Origin: Cymbomonas tetramitiformis
Taxonomy: Eukaryota > Chlorophyta > Pyramimonadophyceae > Pyramimonadales > Pyramimonadaceae
Assembly (NCBI GenBank): GCA_001247695.2
Contig: LGRX02010061.1
Coordinates: 39,574-96,609, forward strand
DNA: 57,036 nt
Direction of reading: 5' to 3'
Of the stretch, positions 53,301 to 57,036 are shown one piece after another. Each line of letters starts with the position of its first letter. Position 1 is the stretch's first letter. The notes below the pieces were generated by a model. That model had not been told where the DNA came from. It searched no databases and saw nothing but the letters and a program-made list of their open reading frames with translations. Made by a program: the position numbers and the translations under genes.

Positions 53301-56300
53301 AGATTCTGAGCATACAAATGGACTTGAATGCACTCGGGTTTGTACTAAGTTGCAATTGTCCAAAGTTTTATTCTGACATCACTATTTATTTGTGGAATAG
53401 CATACAATGGTATAAACCATCCACATATAGATTGACACCATACTTGTGGTTTCATATCATTTTGGCACATAAGACAAGCATGCTTCATTGAGGAATAAAG
53501 ACTCTTTGAAAGCTCATTCTGGAATGTTTAGAAATTTGTTGCCTCGTCCATTAGGCCACGAAGTCTTGGAAAAACCATGTCGGGACTTGAACCCGCAATC
53601 TGCATACGGTTTCCAAGCGCAGTTCATCCTCATTCTGGAAAGTGACAGAAATATTATAGTCATCAACAAGTCACAATTCTATCGGATTGAAATGACACAT
53701 TCATCATTCATACTTCTTTACCATAACAAGTCTCTGAATAGTGTTTGCCCAAAAATAAAATGGGCACCATTGAGATAAGTGATCATGTACTGAAGAATAT
53801 ACACATATCACTAGGCAATGCCATATTCCAAATCATAATGAAATGACATACCAGCCATTCATCAAGTACGAAAATGCAGCTTGTACTAAGTTGTTGTCAT
53901 TACAGACACTTCTTGATTGACTCTCCATTAGCTTCGATACCAAAGTCAACTTCTGTACCATCACTGATTTCATTGTTCATTATGACAATCATTATCCAGA
54001 AATATTGTCTAAGTTGGGCACACTACAGTGACCCTAAACTAACAATGTATATGGGCTGCAACCCAATGACTGCATATTGAATCATAGTCAATTGACATTG
54101 GACATTTGACATCATCTGGCATTTGCCACATTCAAAAACGTCGGGCATATTGCCGGTATGACGTAGAGAGAATCGATGTGCATATTGACATTGTTACCTC
54201 GAAAGCATTCGATGAGTGATCTCAGTTTGATTTTCTATCAAACCATTTTCACATAACATAATGATTGAATAGCATTCTCCATCACCATCTGATTGGTTTG
54301 ATACACCTCTTTTTAAATAAGTAAGGGGAGGAAGGAGTATAGATTCATTCATCCTCATACAGCTGCTACAAATTGATTTTACATCATTGCAATTTTGCTA
54401 GAAAGATCAAAAATCTTATGAAAAGTTCCAGCATCTGTGCATAGCAGTCATAAAGTTTGACGACGGTACATCATGCCGATTGAAGCATCAAATGAAGTCT
54501 TATTTGACTTACTGACACATAAAGTTCATTGTGAAGAAATCATAGATGCATATTCACATGCTCTGTCATATTATATGAAGGGTACTGACATAGGAGAACG
54601 ATGGTTTTTCAAATGCGAATAAGCTATATTGTAAGCTTACGACCATCACTTTGACGTGAACAGCCTGGGGTGCTGATTGTCGAAATTCAAGAGTTGAAGG
54701 ATTCGTTGAATCAACCTTGGTAACATGTGTTTTGATTGATGAATTGTTGATCCATGGTTTCTCCCCAAATCTAGAGAAGCTGGCACACAAGTTGTTGCCA
54801 ATGTCTTAAGGAAAGCATCTGAGCAAAGGATTGCCAGTTGTGCCATCAGGCATCGAATTCCATAACAACAAAGCCGAGTGAGTAATATCCGCCACTCTAG
54901 CTACTTGCCCGCCATTCCTTCCAGGTTCATGACAATAGACAATTCATTAAAGCCATACACCAATGCATAAGTCACATGCATGGTTGCACAGTTTGTATCC
55001 GAATGCCATCCCATCGAGGTTAAGCATCTAGACAGCAACTCTGGCCAACAAAAAGCCTTCCTGTCTTCGGATATCTTGAGCATTCTCATTTCCAGCTCCA
55101 CCAGGATCAAGGAAGCATCAAGCCTGTGCCTCGCTGGGACGCTGATCCTCAAAGCCGCACACTTGAGGCGAGCCTTATGAGACAGTGACCTTTGGCCTGT
55201 GGGGCGTCAACCCCTTATCAAATCCTGAACACTTGTTAACACCTGGATAAATTTATCATGATGCAACTTAAGTGGGATTATAAGTTCCATATAATCATAT
55301 TGTCTACGTATGCTGAAGGCATAACTACCGCATATGGTCACAATAGGTCGCAGCTTCTATAACATTGTGGCTTCTGAGTCAAAAGCTGATAGCCGATGAC
55401 TTTTGCCAATAATTGCCGACCTAATAATAATCAGGCCGTGGAAACATGTACCCAAGAGGTTTTCGTCGATCGGTCGTATATAATCAGGGCTGCATCCCAA
55501 GAACTGCAGGGCTGCATCCCAAAAACTGCAGGGCTGCATCCCAAAAACTGCAGGGCAGCATCCCGAGAACTGCAGGGTTATATCCCTAACATTTTTACCC
55601 TGCATCAAATTGATATGACAGGAGCAGGAATTGGTCCTTCCTTGCTAAGGTGTAGTGAGCCTTGTATAAACCATACCCTTACACAGATACGCATATGCGG
55701 GTACCAATATCTGTGAAAAACTGCTAATGCTACCTTTGCCAAGACCGTGGTTTGTCATCGGATTCTGTGGCCAGTCATCCGAAGCTACCGGAGATATCGA
55801 CTGAGGTAGACGGAGTTGTGATCCTGAGTTATGCTTGACACACATAACTAAAACAAATTTCACATTAGTACGTGGCGAATCCACCCTATGAAATGTTCGT
55901 CAAAGCGTGCGTACTGGACAAAAACATAAGGAGTTTGGCAGACGGGTGAGGATTTAAAGTGGACTTATAAAGACCCTCCGATATCTCGTAAGCACGGCCT
56001 TCTCCGTTTGCATTAAAACAAGCCCCCGGTGAAATAACTCCGGAAACAAACACGGGCTCCCCGTTGCCGCCTATGATCCTCCAAAGTAGCTTAAGGAGGG
56101 GAGGAAGGGTTGGGTGCACTATATCAGGCCGAGAATCATGCGATTATAAATCGTTAAATCGTGGGATCATCGTTCGCAAAAGCGACGACGGCTAGCGCAA
56201 ATAATCCGTAACGTATACCTCGGATACTTTGAATCGTCACTCTGACGCACGATACGTGTGGATCAATCAGTAATCCAGCGTCAATCTGTATCACGAAACG

Positions 56301-56550
56301 CAATTCATTGAACCTTGAATCGTCACTCTGCAATACGATACGCAATTCAAAGGGGGCTACATCCTAAGAACTGTAAGGCTAATGCCTAAGGTGAGGGACT
56401 AAAGTGGACTCAGTTCCCCCCAATAACCTAAAACACCATGAGGGACGCCTCAAATCGGTGTAAGAAGACTGGTACCAGCAAGAAGCAACAACAACAAAGA
56501 CATCAAAGACATATACAAAGGTATGCCCATTGTGAGGTCACAACTCTTTT
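47333..56550. other. 9.2-kb AT-rich interior without recognised genes
   Basis: Contents seen: homologous blocks near 49130-49220 and 50930-51030 (both containing GAAGGCAGAA and ACAGCTG(G/A)TAACTGTTG); a 9-bp ATAAGCTAT repeat at about 50445-50505; GTAACACC motifs at 49.9-50.3 kb; purine-rich tracts after CACTTCCT at about 50540 and 51980; and a dispersed 22-bp motif. The duplicated blocks share a minus-strand frame (LPTVISCYSG versus CSTVTSCYNE) that may be old coding sequence. Confidence 0.45.
55487..55590. repeat. 22-bp tandem repeat, four copies plus a partial, and dispersed single copies
   Basis: The unit is GGGCTGCATCCCAAGAACTG plus CA, at 55487, 55509, 55531, 55553 and a decayed copy at 55575. 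Single copies lie at about 51834, 51874, 54053 and 56354, all in the same orientation and all inside the LTR-bounded element. Confidence 0.85.
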
Positions 56551-56563
56551 AAGAGGGGAGATC

Positions 56564-57036
56564 TGTCAGGGTTATGACCGGTGACACATGTGTCATACAT
56601 GTCATACGTGTCATACGTGTCATACCATGTCATACCATGTCATGTCGAGTCATGTCATATATTATAATGACAGACAGTCGTCAGGCAGTCGTCAGACAGT
56701 CGTCAGTACGGTCGACTATGACTGTACATGTCATCGAGATGATAAGTCACATCATCTGTCATTATTCAAGGAAAGACTTGAATGATACCTGTCATCGAGA
56801 GTTCGTACGTCGAACTCGAAGATGGCGAAGCAAGATACAATCTTGAAGTACAAACAAGAAATCATCTTCGCTTCTAGCATGTGCGGAACAAGCATGCGCA
56901 GTATATTAGGGCGAACGCATCATTCGTTCTGCCTATACTGGTCGTTCAACCAATGTCTCGGGTTCACAACCCAATGGCGGTACCATCTATGCGATGGGAG
57001 ACATCTGGTATATGAGCTAGCATTGTGCTAGAGCAG
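56564..57036. repeat. Right long terminal repeat-like copy, truncated by the window end
   Basis: It matches 46847-47332 with small indels and follows a polypurine tract directly, as a 3' LTR should. Confidence 0.8.

Larger units (their letters stand above)
46847..57036. mobile_element. Large LTR-bounded, apparently non-coding element (LARD-like), right end outside the window
   Basis: A direct repeat starts TGTCAGGGTTATGACC at 46847 and again at 56564, where it runs to the window end (at least 473 bp). The right copy is preceded by the polypurine tract AAGAGGGGAG at 56551-56560. About 9.2 kb lies between the copies; the longest frame in it is 143 codons and none shows RT, integrase, RNase H or Gag. 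The copies differ in number of internal TCATACATG-like and CAGACAGTCGT subrepeats. LTR 3' ends, primer-binding site and target duplication were not determined. Confidence 0.6.

Noticed and set aside
53540..53622. tRNA-like pieces on the minus strand in permuted order: a T-arm-like GCGGGTTCAAGTCCCGA followed by a D-arm-like TGGCCTAATGGACGAGGCA
   Set aside because: Permuted tRNA genes exist in prasinophytes, but here the acceptor strands pair poorly, the T stem has a mismatch and no consistent anticodon stem forms. It is probably a tRNA-derived remnant or chance.

Overview
This is eukaryotic nuclear DNA. The genes are broken into many short exons with GT..AG junctions, the introns are packed with tandem repeats, and there are LTR elements, a DIRS/Ngaro-type tyrosine recombinase and hAT-type MITEs. 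Nothing bacterial or organellar is visible. Family content (a HEM/NAP1 actin regulator, a membrane-anchored arylsulfotransferase, secreted Cys-rich and Gly/Ser-rich proteins, an ankyrin array of the kind common in algae and giant viruses) and the GC-rich, minisatellite-laden introns suggest a free-living alga, perhaps a prasinophyte such as Cymbomonas. That assignment is inference.

Layout. (1) 1-11.2 kb, plus strand: the C-terminal half of a NAP1/HEM (NCKAP1) gene, a subunit of the SCAR/WAVE complex. Thirteen exons join with compatible phases; both gene ends are missing. Its 3.2-kb intron (7.6-10.8 kb) holds a 36-bp minisatellite and probable minus-strand exons of another gene. GC content drops sharply near 10.3-11 kb. 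(2) 11.2-31 kb: AT-rich, sparse. It holds candidate minus-strand exons of secreted Cys-rich proteins (14.5-21 kb, 22.8-23.2 kb, 28.6-29.7 kb), a 180-bp satellite, two hAT-like MITEs with 8-bp target duplications, and a decayed ankyrin-repeat gene. (3) 31.1-37.5 kb, minus strand: an arylsulfotransferase (ASST-type) gene. Seven exon blocks were found, and the last six join in phase. Three consecutive introns are filled with unrelated minisatellites (81, 32, and about 45 plus 40 bp). (4) 39.0-46.8 kb: a tyrosine recombinase gene split in two by a 6-kb nest of small LTR elements. Innermost is a gag-only element (195-bp LTRs, 5-bp target duplication, one 759-residue ORF, no pol). (5) 46.8-57.0 kb: a direct repeat of at least 473 bp, preceded on the right by a polypurine tract, brackets about 9.2 kb with no recognisable coding sequence. 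It looks like a large non-coding retrotransposon derivative and runs off the window.

The host genes are independent of one another. What unifies the window is repeat biology: minisatellite expansion of introns, and nested insertion of non-autonomous retroelements, one of which sits inside a recombinase gene so precisely that the two halves still share one reading frame. All exon boundaries were read by eye and need transcript support.
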